This document shows, one piece after another, positions 24,004-33,305 of a DNA stretch of 64,000 nucleotides. This DNA comes from an uncultured Dehalococcoidia bacterium. Its GTDB lineage: Bacteria; Chloroflexota; Dehalococcoidia; Dehalococcoidales; UBA1222. Position 1 is the first letter of the stretch; each line of letters starts with the position of its first letter. The notes below the pieces were generated by a model. The model saw only the letters and a program-made list of their open reading frames with translations, did not search any database and had not been told where the DNA came from. The stretch spans positions 62,001 through 126,000 of the forward strand of contig CAIMVG010000006.1 in NCBI GenBank assembly GCA_903844845.1, given 5' to 3'. Position numbers and translations under genes: made by a program.

Positions 24004-24043
24004 AATCCCCCTGCCGCAAAATGCGGCTGCGAACCTTATTTTA

Positions 24044-26350
24044 ATGAAAGATATTTCCGCTATCCATCATTACAACATCAGGGCCTACGGCGTAGTACAG
24101 GGCGTTGGTTTCCGTCCTTTTATCTACCAGTTGGCCCTTCAACATAGCCTCCGCGGGGCTGTTTGCAACACATCGGGTTATGTCGAAATAGATGTCGAAG
24201 GGCCTCGAACAAAGCTGGAATACTTCCTGGCTGACATCACCGCCAAAGCGCCTCCGGCGGCCATAATAGAGCGATTGGTAACCCTTGAACAGCCGGTAGG
24301 GGGTTACTCACAATTTCTAATCCTTGATAGCAGGCCAAATCCCGGAGAATACCAGTTGATTTCGCCTGATCTGGCAACCTGCACCGAGTGTGCCGCTGAG
24401 ATAATGGACCCTAAAAACCGGCGTTTCGGATACGCGTTCACTAACTGCACCAACTGCGGCCCCCGCTTCACTATTATTAAAGATATCCCCTACGACCGCG
24501 TAGCTACCACCATGGATAAATTTACAATGTGCCTACAGTGCCAGGCAGAATATGACGACCCGGGTAATCGCAGGTTTCACGCACAGCCTAACGCTTGCCC
24601 CGTGTGCGGCCCAAAGCTTCAGCTGGTCGGGAAAAACGGATATGTCATCCCCACCGGCGCTCCGATTTCCAGGTCGGCCGAGTTCCTGCTCGATGGCAAG
24701 ATCATGGGGATAAAGGGGCTGGGAGGGTTTTTACTGGCTTGCGACGCAACTAATGACGCTGCCGTCGGAGCGCTGAGGGCCCGGAAAAAACGCCCTTCCA
24801 AACCATTCGCAGTGATGGTTTCAAGCATCGAGGAGGCGAATAGATATTGTTTTGTTTCAGAATCCGAGGCTGAATCGCTACGCTCCAGCCGGAGCCCGAT
24901 AGTCTTATTGAAAATGCGTGAAGGCGCGTCGCTGTCCGGAGGCATCGCTCCTGGTTTGAAATACCTGGGATTGGTGTTGCCGTATACGCCGCTGCACCAC
25001 CTGCTTATGAAACAAGCCGGAGTCCCGCTGGTGATGACCAGCGGAAATCTGAGTGAAGAACCCATCGCGCAAAAGAACAGCGAAGCGTTGATGCGATTGG
25101 GCGGGGTTGCGGACTATTTCCTGTGGCACAACCGCGACATTTATGTGACTTACGACGACAGTGTCGTCTTGCAGGCGGCGGGGGAAACAACGGTGATCCG
25201 GCGCGCAAGGGGTTATGCTCCCTACCCCATTCAGCCAGGACGGGAGCTGGGACAGGTCCTTGCCTGCGGTGCTGAAATGAAAGGCTCCTTTTGCCTGACG
25301 CGCGATAACCATGCGTTCGTGAGCCAGCATATCGGGGACCTGGAGAACGTTGAAACCCTTGAACATTTTGAAAGCACGATCGGGATATACGAAAAATTAT
25401 TCCGCATAAAACCCGCCATAATCGCCCATGACCTGCACCCGGACTACCTGAGCACTCATTACGCACGGGACAGAGCCGAAGCCGATACATCTTTAAAATT
25501 ATTCCCCGTACAGCATCATCATGCGCATATAGCATCCTGTATGGCCGAGAACGGGACCCGGGGCCCTGTCATCGGGGTCGCTCTCGACGGAACCGGCTAC
25601 GGAACCGACGGCAATATCTGGGGCGGGGAGATTTTGCTGGCAGATTACAAAGGTTTTGAACGGCTCGCCCACCTTGAATATGTCCCGTTGCCCGGGGGAG
25701 ACGCAGCCACTAAAAAACCCATCAGGATAGCGGCTGCTTACCTTTACCACCTGCTCGGGGAGGGCGGGCTGCAAAGGTCCGGCCTGATGACGAGGATCGA
25801 ACCCGAAGAATTGTCTTTGTTAAAACAGCAGATGGATAAAAGAATAAACTCACCCTACACTTCGAGCTGCGGAAGGCTTTTTGACGCAGTGGCATCGCTG
25901 TTAGGGATAAAGGACAGCATCAATTATGAGGCCCAGGCGGCCATCGAACTGGAGATGTGCGCGACCGGTGTTGAAGGGAACGCAAAGTTGAGATATCCCT
26001 TTGAAATTGGCGAGAAACCCGGGTTGAAAACCATTCGTCTGGGGGCCCTCTTTGATGCTATACTAAACGATATAAACAACGGCCGAAGCCGCCCTGAAAT
26101 CGCCTATAGTTTCCACGATTCACTCGCCGCAAGCATCGCGGGATTGTGCGAAAACCTGTCGGGAAAAAGCGGGATAAGATCTGTCGCGTTAAGCGGCGGT
26201 GTATTTCAGAACCGGTTGCTGTTTCGCCTGCTTTTCAAAGCTTTGCAGGAAAAAGGTTTAGACGTTCTCACTCATAAACAAGTGCCGTCCAATGACGGCG
26301 GCATAGCGCTGGGACAGGCGATGATCGCCGGTTCCGCGCACGAAAACTAA
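24044..26350 (+). CDS. hypF: Carbamoyltransferase HypF
   Basis: The protein is about 768 residues. It makes the carbamoyl group that HypE converts to the cyanide ligands of the Ni-Fe site. Domains in order: acylphosphatase-like (VQGVGFRPF, residues about 15-95), two zinc fingers (CTECAAEIMDP with NCTNCGPRF; CLQCQAEYDDP with NACPVCGP, about 110-190), a YrdC-like domain (ISRSAEFLLDGKIMGIKGLGG to TSGNLSEEPI) and a Kae1/TobZ-like carbamoyltransferase domain (VQHHHAHIASCMAENG, then ALDGTGYGTDGNIWGGE and SGGVFQNRLL). The start at 24044 gives the usual N-terminus; the open frame extends 47 codons further into the protease gene without conservation. Confidence 0.96.
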   Translation: MKDISAIHHYNIRAYGVVQGVGFRPFIYQLALQHSLRGAVCNTSGYVEIDVEGPRTKLEYFLADITAKAPPAAIIERLVTLEQPVGGYSQFLILDSRPNPGEYQLISPDLATCTECAAEIMDPKNRRFGYAFTNCTNCGPRFTIIKDIPYDRVATTMDKFTMCLQCQAEYDDPGNRRFHAQPNACPVCGPKLQLVGKNGYVIPTGAPISRSAEFLLDGKIMGIKGLGGFLLACDATNDAAVGALRARKKRPSKPFAVMVSSIEEANRYCFVSESEAESLRSSRSPIVLLKMREGASLSGGIAPGLKYLGLVLPYTPLHHLLMKQAGVPLVMTSGNLSEEPIAQKNSEALMRLGGVADYFLWHNRDIYVTYDDSVVLQAAGETTVIRRARGYAPYPIQPGRELGQVLACGAEMKGSFCLTRDNHAFVSQHIGDLENVETLEHFESTIGIYEKLFRIKPAIIAHDLHPDYLSTHYARDRAEADTSLKLFPVQHHHAHIASCMAENGTRGPVIGVALDGTGYGTDGNIWGGEILLADYKGFERLAHLEYVPLPGGDAATKKPIRIAAAYLYHLLGEGGLQRSGLMTRIEPEELSLLKQQMDKRINSPYTSSCGRLFDAVASLLGIKDSINYEAQAAIELEMCATGVEGNAKLRYPFEIGEKPGLKTIRLGALFDAILNDINNGRSRPEIAYSFHDSLAASIAGLCENLSGKSGIRSVALSGGVFQNRLLFRLLFKALQEKGLDVLTHKQVPSNDGGIALGQAMIAGSAHEN

Positions 26351-26362
26351 CGGAGGTATTCG

Positions 26363-26581
26363 ATGTGTGTTGCAGTCCCTGCTCTTATCGTGAATCTTAA
26401 CGGTACCGACGCGGAAGTCGATATCGAGGGTGTGCGCAGAAAAACCAGCATTTACCTGACACCCGAAGCAAAACTAGGCGATTACGTGCTGATGCACGCG
26501 GGTTTCGCCATCAGGGTGATAGACCTGCAGGAAGCTAAAGAGACGATTGCCTTGTTGAAGGAAATCAATGCAACCGGTTAA
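26363..26581 (+). CDS. hypC: Hydrogenase assembly chaperone HypC
   Basis: This 72-residue chaperone begins MCVAVPALI, with the essential Cys at position 2 used to carry the Fe(CN)2CO unit together with HypD. The YVLMHAGFAIRVID segment is the typical central OB-fold signature. It begins 12 bases after hypF with GGAGG upstream, and overlaps the hypD start by 14 bases, so the pair is translationally coupled. Confidence 0.96.
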   Translation: MCVAVPALIVNLNGTDAEVDIEGVRRKTSIYLTPEAKLGDYVLMHAGFAIRVIDLQEAKETIALLKEINATG

Positions 26582-27662
26582 CGATTTTCGTGATTCGGAA
26601 CTGGCGCTTGCGCTGGTTGAAAAAATAAAACGGCGGGCGCAAGGCCCGGCCCGATTGATGGAGTTTTGCGGGAGCCACACCGCAGCAATCCTCAAGTTCG
26701 GTTTAAGGCAGCTTCTGCCGCCGGGGGTGGAGATGCTTTCGGGCCCGGGCTGCCCGGTATGCGTTACCGACCAGGCCGATATCGACCGGGCCATCGAACT
26801 GGCGAGAGTGCCCGGTTTAGTACTTTGTACCTTCGGGGACATGTTGAAAGTCCCCGGGACATACTCCAGCTTGCAACAGGCGAGGGCCGAGGGCTGCGAC
26901 GTGCGGATGGTGTATTCGACCCTCGACGCCGTGGAAATCGCGGTTGCCAATCCAGAAAAGCCTGTAGTATTCCTAGGCGTCGGATTTGAAACTACCGCCC
27001 CGACTATCGCAGCCTCCATTGCACAGGCGAGCAGCCGTAAAATCAAAAATTACTCGGTTTTTTCTCTTGCGAAATTGTGCCCTCCTGTCATGAAAGCCCT
27101 GCTGGACGGCGGGGAAATTAAAATCGAGGGCATTATCTGCCCCGGCCATGTCAGTGCCATCATCGGCTCGAAACCCTATGAATTTATCCCCCGCGATTAC
27201 AATATAGGCTGTGTTGTGGCAGGGTTCGAACCGGTCGATATCCTTATGGCTGTTGACCGTTTGCTGGCGCAGATAGAAAGCCGGGCCCCGGCGGTGGAGA
27301 TCGCCTACGGAAGGACGGTTTCCCCTGAAGGCAATTTAATCGCGCAGCAGTTGCTGTATGAGATATTCGAGCCTCAACCCGCCCGTTGGAGGGGCGTGGG
27401 TGAAGTGGGCGGAAGCGGGTATAAGATCCGTGAGAAATACCGTGAATTTGATGCGGAGCGTCTTTTTGTCATAAATCCCGGACCGGCGAAAGAACCCGCA
27501 GGATGCCGTTGCGGCGACGTTTTGCGTGGATTAATACGTCCGACCGGTTGTCCGCTTTTCGGCCGCGCCTGCACCCCTGAGCGCCCGGTGGGCCCGTGCA
27601 TGGTCTCGGGCGAAGGCGCATGCGCCAGCTACTACCTCTTCGGAGAAGGCGATGGAAGATAA
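26568..27662 (+). CDS. hypD: Hydrogenase formation protein HypD
   Basis: This 364-residue Fe-S scaffold joins HypC to assemble Fe(CN)2CO. The invariant segments are FCGSHTAAI (catalytic-type Cys), SGPGCPVCVT (redox Cys pair), VGFETTAP, CPGHVSAIIG and a C-terminal set of Cys around CRCGDVLRGL, CPLFGRACTPERPVGPCMVS and EGACASYY that bind the [4Fe-4S] cluster. Length is standard. It overlaps hypC (14 bases) and hypE (11 bases). Confidence 0.96.
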   Translation: MQPVNDFRDSELALALVEKIKRRAQGPARLMEFCGSHTAAILKFGLRQLLPPGVEMLSGPGCPVCVTDQADIDRAIELARVPGLVLCTFGDMLKVPGTYSSLQQARAEGCDVRMVYSTLDAVEIAVANPEKPVVFLGVGFETTAPTIAASIAQASSRKIKNYSVFSLAKLCPPVMKALLDGGEIKIEGIICPGHVSAIIGSKPYEFIPRDYNIGCVVAGFEPVDILMAVDRLLAQIESRAPAVEIAYGRTVSPEGNLIAQQLLYEIFEPQPARWRGVGEVGGSGYKIREKYREFDAERLFVINPGPAKEPAGCRCGDVLRGLIRPTGCPLFGRACTPERPVGPCMVSGEGACASYYLFGEGDGR

Positions 27663-28656
27663 AGTCCTTATGGCCCACGGGAGCGGAGGGAAGCTGACCC
27701 ACGAACTCATAAACCGGTGTTTCGTGGGAAAACTCAGCAATCCATGGCTGGCCCGTATGGATGATTCAGCCATCCTTGAATCAGAAGGCCGGATGGCTTT
27801 CACAACCGACAGTTATGTTGTAACCCCGTTATTTTTCCCGGGCGGCGACATCGGCAAACTGGCGGTTTGCGGTACCGTTAATGACCTTGCGGTGAGCGGG
27901 GCGAAGCCCAGGTTCCTGAGCCTGGCTTTTATCATAGAAGAGGGGTTGGAAATATCCGACCTGGAAAAAGTCGTAGATTCGATCAGCAAAACCGCGCAGG
28001 CTGCGGGGGTTGAAGTCGTCACCGGGGACACCAAGGTAGTGCAGAGAGGAAAAGCCGACAGGCTGTTCGTAAATACCGCCGGAATAGGATATATCCCTGC
28101 CGGAATCAATGTTTCGGGGTCCAATGTCAAAGCGGGAGACGTGATCATTTTAAGCGGTACGATAGGCGACCACGGGATGACCATCATGGCCCAGAGGGAA
28201 GGGCTGCGCTTTTCCGGTGACCTGGCGAGCGATTGCGCCCCCTTGAATGGGTTGATAACTGAAATGCTGCAGGCATGCCCCGATATCCGCTGTATGCGTG
28301 ACCCTACGCGGGGAGGCGTCGCCACCACCTTGAACGAAATCGCTGCACAATCTAAAGTGGGGATGCGCATCGAGGATGGTTCCATCCCTGTCCGGCCCCC
28401 TGTTTCCGCCATGTGCGAATTACTCGGGCTGGACCCTCTTTATATAGCCAACGAAGGTAAAATACTGGCTTTCGTGCCTGAGGCGGTTGCCGGGGGAGTG
28501 CTCGAAATAATGCGGCGGCACCAGTACGGCAAGGATGCAGCGATAATCGGGAGTGTCACGGGGGAACACCCGGGCAGAGTAACATTGAAGACCCGGCTGG
28601 GAACATCCAGGATACTCGCAATGCTGTCCGGAGACATCCTGCCTCGCATCTGTTGA
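27652..28656 (+). CDS. hypE: Hydrogenase expression/formation protein HypE
   Basis: This 334-residue PurM-like ATPase dehydrates a carbamoyl group on its C-terminal Cys to thiocyanate. It begins with LMAHGSGGKLTHELI, contains MDDSAILES (ATP-binding Asp), FTTDSYVVTPLFFPGGDIG and DPTRGGVATTLNEIA, and ends with the required terminal Cys (LPRIC). It is the last gene of the hydrogenase operon and is followed by a strong terminator. hypA and hypB, which deliver nickel, are not in this window. Confidence 0.97.
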   Translation: MEDKVLMAHGSGGKLTHELINRCFVGKLSNPWLARMDDSAILESEGRMAFTTDSYVVTPLFFPGGDIGKLAVCGTVNDLAVSGAKPRFLSLAFIIEEGLEISDLEKVVDSISKTAQAAGVEVVTGDTKVVQRGKADRLFVNTAGIGYIPAGINVSGSNVKAGDVIILSGTIGDHGMTIMAQREGLRFSGDLASDCAPLNGLITEMLQACPDIRCMRDPTRGGVATTLNEIAAQSKVGMRIEDGSIPVRPPVSAMCELLGLDPLYIANEGKILAFVPEAVAGGVLEIMRRHQYGKDAAIIGSVTGEHPGRVTLKTRLGTSRILAMLSGDILPRIC

Positions 28657-28680
28657 TGCCCGATATACGATAGTAAAATG

Positions 28681-28711
28681 AAAGAGTCCGCCACAAGCGG
28701 ACTCTTTCATT
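28681..28711. terminator. Bidirectional terminator after hypE
   Basis: GAAAGAGTCCGC and GCGGACTCTTTC form a long stem around CACAA, with T-rich or A-rich flanks on both strands. It serves hypE and the convergent small gene that stops at 28732. Confidence 0.9.
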
Positions 28712-28731
28712 TTCTGATTTACGGGACAGCT

Positions 28732-28941
28732 TTATAGTTCTGAATCGAATTCCAGGTCGCTAGAATCGAGGCCGGCTTCGTCGAGTTTGGCTTTAGCCAG
28801 GTTCAACTTCAAACGGGCTTCGTTCAACCGCATCTGTAACGCTTCTCTTTCTAATTCAGCGGCCGTAAGCTTGGTGCGGACGGCGTCGGTAAAAAGGTTG
28901 ATGAGCGAATCCAGTTCAGATGTTTCAAAGGCATCTGTCAT
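28732..28941 (-). CDS. Small acidic coiled-coil protein, function unknown
   Basis: This 69-residue protein starts at ATG 28941, chosen because GGAGGGG lies 6 bases upstream; the open frame extends to 29118 without such a site. Residues about 18-60 (TDAVRTKLTAAELEREAL, QMRLNEARLKLNLAKAKLDE) form an amphipathic helix with heptads, and the end (SSDLEFDSEL) is acidic. I do not recognise a family. It is the second short helical protein flanking the hydrogenase operon (the other stops at 20123), but the two sequences are not obviously related. Confidence 0.6.
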   Translation of the reverse strand: MTDAFETSELDSLINLFTDAVRTKLTAAELEREALQMRLNEARLKLNLAKAKLDEAGLDSSDLEFDSEL

Positions 28942-29154
28942 TATTTTCCCCTCCGGCAGAATAAATTCAACATTACGATTAGACATTATAACATTAGCCC
29001 ATCCAGTTGGCACATCATTGAAAGGCATGGCTTTGACCGGGTAAATACCATCTGGCATAATGCTGGGTATCGCCGCCGTACCCGCGAATTGCCGATTATA
29101 CAAATGTGTGGAAAACATGGACCATAGGCGTTATCACGCCTGAAATCGAGATAA

Positions 29155-30777
29155 ATGGATACAACAGCTCCGAAAATCGGATTACGTTCTTTACCTAAAC
29201 GCCAGATCATCCTGACCATGGCAGGCGTCTTACTGGCCATGTTCATGAGTTCGCTGGACCAGACTATCGTGGATACCGCCATGCCCCGTATAATCGTCGA
29301 CCTGAACGGTTTTGCGCATTATACCTGGGTCATAACCGTTTATATCATCACTTCAGCCATCACCATCCCGATAATAGGCAAGCTGACCGATATCTACGGG
29401 CGGAAACGTTTCTATATTGCCGGCATTGCGATTTTCACCGGTGCTTCGGTGTTGTCCGGGCTAAGCCACAGTATGCTCCAATTGATCATTTTCCGCGGTT
29501 TGCAAGGTGTCGGCGCCGGCTCAATGGTCGCAAATGCCTTTACCGTGATTGCAGATATCTTCCCGCCGGCCGAACGAGGTAAATATCAGGGGATCATCAG
29601 CGCCGTTTTCGGTATGTCTGCAATCATCGGTCCTTCGCTTGGAGGTTTTATCACCGACAGGCTTTCCTGGCATTGGATATTTTTCGTAAACCTTCCCATC
29701 GGGATCGTAAATATTATCCTCTTTTTGTTCTTTTTCCCTAACTTCCGGACCGACCCCGGGCACCGCCACTCAGTGGACTACCAGGGGATGATCGCTCTTT
29801 CGGTCGGAGTCGCGTCTTTGCTTCTCGCACTTTCGTGGGGCGGCGGAGAATACCCCTGGATCTCATTCCCGGTGCTGGGCCTCCTATTGGTTTTCGGCGT
29901 CATGCTGGCAGCATTCTTATTTATCGAAAGCCGGAGCAGGGAACCTCTGATACCACTTTCGCTGTTCAGAAATCACATCGTCGCGATATCGGAAACAGCT
30001 GTTTTCCTCACGGCATTCGGCATGTACGGCGCCATAACATTCGTGCCCCTGTTTTTTCAGGGAGTTTTAAGTGCCACGGCCACAGCGAGCGGCGGTTACC
30101 TGACCCCTATGATACTGGGCCAGGTCAGCGGAAGTTTTCTTTCCGGGCAACTCCTTTCCAGAGCGGGGGGGCACTACCGCCTTCAGGGCGTGGTCGGGCT
30201 GGGCCTCATGGGCGCGGGGATTTTTCTTCTCTCGAGAATGGGGATCGGCACCAGCTACGGCGTGGCGGTTGTGAATATCGTAATCACCGGTTTTGGCCTG
30301 GGGATTACGATGCCCCTGTATACCATCGCAGTGCAAAACGCCGTTCCCTATAATCTGCTCGGCATAGCTACATCCACCGTGCCGTTTATCCGCTCTATCG
30401 GCGCATCAGTCGGCCTGGCGATTTTCGGTTCGACGATGACCAGCCGTTTTGCTTCGGGTTTCAATTCACTTCTCTCCCCTGAACTGCGGGCCGTGTTGCC
30501 TGCTTCTCAGATCGACTCCCTTTCTCATAACCCTCAGGTGCTGGTCAGCGCAGAATCGCAGGCCCAATTGAAACAGTTTTTGACACAAGCAAGCCCTCAG
30601 GGGAGCCAGCTGTTTGTTCAGCTCCAGGACGCACTCAAGCGGGCACTTAGTTCGGCGCTTCATGAGGTGTTCATCATCAGCCTCGTGGCCGCGGGTGTGT
30701 CGCTTGCGATCCATCTCCTGATAAAGGAGATCCCGCTACGCAAAGAGCACAGTACCGCTCCCCCGACCGTGGAGTAG
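29155..30777 (+). CDS. MFS transporter, DHA2 (EmrB/QacA) drug:H+ antiporter type
   Basis: This 540-residue membrane protein has about 14 transmembrane segments. Family motifs are MSSLDQTIVDTAMPRI in helix 1 (motif D1), GKLTDIYGRKRFYIAG between helices 2 and 3 (motif A), LIIFRGLQGVGAGSM (motif B) and GPSLGGFITDRLSWHWIFF (motif C, typical of exporters). These indicate proton-driven efflux of drugs or other small molecules; the substrate is unknown. The last helix follows a C-terminal loop of about 90 residues with many Ser and Gln. It has a weak ribosome-binding site (GAGA) and looks monocistronic. Confidence 0.9.
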   Translation: MDTTAPKIGLRSLPKRQIILTMAGVLLAMFMSSLDQTIVDTAMPRIIVDLNGFAHYTWVITVYIITSAITIPIIGKLTDIYGRKRFYIAGIAIFTGASVLSGLSHSMLQLIIFRGLQGVGAGSMVANAFTVIADIFPPAERGKYQGIISAVFGMSAIIGPSLGGFITDRLSWHWIFFVNLPIGIVNIILFLFFFPNFRTDPGHRHSVDYQGMIALSVGVASLLLALSWGGGEYPWISFPVLGLLLVFGVMLAAFLFIESRSREPLIPLSLFRNHIVAISETAVFLTAFGMYGAITFVPLFFQGVLSATATASGGYLTPMILGQVSGSFLSGQLLSRAGGHYRLQGVVGLGLMGAGIFLLSRMGIGTSYGVAVVNIVITGFGLGITMPLYTIAVQNAVPYNLLGIATSTVPFIRSIGASVGLAIFGSTMTSRFASGFNSLLSPELRAVLPASQIDSLSHNPQVLVSAESQAQLKQFLTQASPQGSQLFVQLQDALKRALSSALHEVFIISLVAAGVSLAIHLLIKEIPLRKEHSTAPPTVE

Positions 30778-30811
30778 TTTAAAAATAACCTCCGGAAACC
30801 AACGAAACCTA

Positions 30812-30840
30812 TGGCAAAAGCACGCTAAGATGTGTATAAT
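30812..30840 (+). promoter_or_regulatory. Candidate promoter of hppA
   Basis: TATAAT at 30835-30840 with a poor -35 (TGGCAA, 30812-30817) 17 bases upstream. The leader would be about 40 bases, containing AAAGGAGA before the ATG at 30888. Confidence 0.45.
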
Positions 30841-30887
30841 GTAGCCCACCTGTTTTTGCAATCGAAAAAATGAAAGGAGAATAACGT

Positions 30888-33050
30888 ATGCCTGGTTTGT
30901 TCTGGATCGTACCCATAGCCGGCGTGCTCACCATGCTGTTCGTTCTCTGGCTGGCCAGAGATGTATTAAAGCGCGACAGCGGCACACCCAAGATGCGTGA
31001 AATCGGCGACATGATTTTCCAGGGTGCCTGGGCTTTCATGAAGCGCCAGTACAGCACTATCGCGATGTTCGCGGTAGTTGTGGCTGTGGTCATCGGGGTC
31101 CTGGTCGGTGTACTGGGCCACAATCAGCCCGGATATTCCGGTTTTGACATCGCATGGCGCACATCGGTCGCTTTCCTTGTAGGCGCCATTTGCTCCGGTT
31201 TTGCCGGGTTCGCCGGGATGTATATCGCAGTCAAATCCAACGTACGATGCGCCTCTGCGTCACAGAGAAGCTTGAGGGAAGCCGTTACCGTGGCTTTACG
31301 CGGCGGAGGCGTTGCCGGGTTCCTTATCACGGCGATGAGCCTTATCGGCGTTACAGCCATCTTTTTCGCTTTCGGCGGCTACGATAAGCCTGACATCGCG
31401 CCCAACCTGATAGTAGGTTTTGGTTTCGGCGCCAGTTTTGTTGCACTTTTCGCACAACTTGGCGGCGGTATCTATACCAAGGCCGCTGATGTGGGTGCCG
31501 ACCTTGTCGGCAAAGTCGAATCCGGCATCCCGGAAGACGATCCGCGCAACCCGGCTGTCATCGCCGACCTCGTAGGGGATAATGTCGGCGACTGCGCGGG
31601 ACGCGGTGCCGACCTTTTTGAATCTACAGCAGCAGAGAACATCGGCGCCATGATCCTGGGCATCGCGGTATACGTGGTGACGAAAAACGTTGTCTGGATA
31701 CTTTTCCCCCTGGTTGTACGCGGTTTCGGGATGATCGCCAGCATGGTAGGTCTGATCTCGGTGAAGGCAAACGAAAAAGAAAATCCTATGAATGCCCTAA
31801 ACCGTGGATATTACGTAGCTTTAGTCCTTTCTGTAGTGGGATTGTTCGTCAGTGTCCATTACATGCTTAATAAAGACCTCGGCGGCAAAGAATACTGGCT
31901 TTTTGGGGCCGGGCTTGTCGGTATCGCCGCCAGCATAATCGTGGTCTATATAACGAGGTATTACACCGAGTTCCGCTATCGTCCCGTAAAGGAAATAGCG
32001 GAAGCATCCAAGACCGGGCCTGCCACCAACATCATCGCGGGCCTTTCGGTTGGGTTCGAAACGACTTTCGCCACTGCCATGATCATCGGCGTATCCCTGA
32101 TGCTAGCTTACTGGTTTGGTACACAGAGCGGCATCGCCGGCGCCGGTGCCTTCGGGACGGCAGTCGCGACGATGGGCATGTTGATGACCTGCCCCTATAT
32201 CCTTACCATGGACGCTTTTGGCCCCATCACCGATAATGCGAACGGTATAAATGAGATGGCCGGAGCGGGTCCAGAGATACGTAAAGTGACTGATCGGCTG
32301 GATGCGGTCGGCAACACCACCAAAGCTCTAACCAAGGGCTATGCCCTGGTTTCCGCAGGCCTCGCAGCTTTCCTTCTATTCCAGGCCTACCTTGACCGGG
32401 TGTCCATCATAAAATTCGGTACTCCGGGCGAATACACGGTCGTTGATATCGCACGCGTGGAAGTGTTCGTTGGAGCTTTACTTGCTGCGATGGTAGTGTA
32501 TTTATTCAGCGGCATGGCGATAAAAGCTGTCGGTAAAACAGCAGGAAAAATCATCGAAGAGGTCCGCCGGCAATTCCGGGCTGATCCCGAGATACTCAAT
32601 CCCAAAGATTCTAAAAATCCCCACAAGCCTGATTATGCCAAGGCCGTGGATATCACAGCCCGTGCGGCCCTCCGCGAAATGGTCGCCCCCGGGTTGCTTC
32701 CTGTCCTGGCGCCGGTAATCGTCGGGCTGGTTTTCAAATGGATGAATTACGACGCCCCCATGGTCGTCGCCGGTTTCCTGATGGTTGGAACCATCGGCGG
32801 TATCATGATGGCTTCGTTCATGAACAATGGCGGCGGCGCCTGGGACAATGCCAAGAAAATGATTGAAGACGGACAACTTAAAGATGAGAAGGGCAATGTC
32901 TTAGGTAAGAAAACCCCTGCCCATGCGGCCGCGGTGGTTGGCGATACCATCGGCGATCCGCTTAAAGACACAGCCGGTCCTTCGCTGCATGTTTTGATCA
33001 AACTGCTCGCCACCGTCACACTGGTGCTGGTACCCCTGTTCATCAAGTAA
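30888..33050 (+). CDS. hppA: Membrane-bound ion-pumping pyrophosphatase, K+-independent type
   Basis: This 720-residue protein has about 16 transmembrane helices. It couples hydrolysis of pyrophosphate to H+ (or Na+) export. Signatures are GGGIYTKAADVGADLVGKVE (pyrophosphate-binding loop), DDPRNPAVIADLVGDNVGDC, TDNANGINEMAG and the C-terminal GDTIGDPLKDTAGPSLH. Residue 479 is Lys in GNTTKALTKG; K+-dependent enzymes usually have Ala there, so this one is predicted to be K+-independent and therefore probably a proton pump. It is preceded by AAGGAGA and followed by a strong terminator. It would save energy in a metabolism that produces much pyrophosphate, for example through acyl-CoA synthetases. 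Confidence 0.95.
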   Translation: MPGLFWIVPIAGVLTMLFVLWLARDVLKRDSGTPKMREIGDMIFQGAWAFMKRQYSTIAMFAVVVAVVIGVLVGVLGHNQPGYSGFDIAWRTSVAFLVGAICSGFAGFAGMYIAVKSNVRCASASQRSLREAVTVALRGGGVAGFLITAMSLIGVTAIFFAFGGYDKPDIAPNLIVGFGFGASFVALFAQLGGGIYTKAADVGADLVGKVESGIPEDDPRNPAVIADLVGDNVGDCAGRGADLFESTAAENIGAMILGIAVYVVTKNVVWILFPLVVRGFGMIASMVGLISVKANEKENPMNALNRGYYVALVLSVVGLFVSVHYMLNKDLGGKEYWLFGAGLVGIAASIIVVYITRYYTEFRYRPVKEIAEASKTGPATNIIAGLSVGFETTFATAMIIGVSLMLAYWFGTQSGIAGAGAFGTAVATMGMLMTCPYILTMDAFGPITDNANGINEMAGAGPEIRKVTDRLDAVGNTTKALTKGYALVSAGLAAFLLFQAYLDRVSIIKFGTPGEYTVVDIARVEVFVGALLAAMVVYLFSGMAIKAVGKTAGKIIEEVRRQFRADPEILNPKDSKNPHKPDYAKAVDITARAALREMVAPGLLPVLAPVIVGLVFKWMNYDAPMVVAGFLMVGTIGGIMMASFMNNGGGAWDNAKKMIEDGQLKDEKGNVLGKKTPAHAAAVVGDTIGDPLKDTAGPSLHVLIKLLATVTLVLVPLFIK

Positions 33051-33080
33051 ACCAAGAAAATACCCGATACAGCAGTGTAC

Positions 33081-33116
33081 AAGGGGAGGCCGACAGGCCT
33101 CCCCTTCTTTATTATT
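33081..33116. terminator. Rho-independent terminator after hppA
   Basis: AAGGGGAGGCC and GGCCTCCCCTT form an 11-bp stem around GACA, followed by CTTTATTATTT. Confidence 0.92.
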
Positions 33117-33256
33117 TGCCGAAAGGCCGTCGTATATACGACCGAATAATCAGCACCCGGGCGACATTCGCCAATATCATTCCGACACTATAAAAAAGGC
33201 CCAACCAATATATTATAACTATTTATATAGATTAAAATAAGTTATGTCTAGTAAAC

Positions 33257-33289
33257 CTTTACATTCTCTTTACGCTGGCCTGATATAAT
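33257..33289 (+). promoter_or_regulatory. TCS2 promoter with CTTTAC-N5-CTTTAC direct repeat
   Basis: CTTTAC occurs at 33257 and 33268 (11-base period) in place of a -35, and TATAAT follows at 33284-33289, ten bases after the second copy. The same layout recurs before the ABC transporter at 35231. Confidence 0.65.
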
Positions 33290-33305
33290 ATCGATTGTTG
33301 TAGAT

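Noticed and set aside
23903-24043. 47-codon extension of hypF into the protease gene
   Set aside because: Residues are Ser/Pro-rich and unlike any HypF; the ATG at 24044 gives the standard N-terminus.
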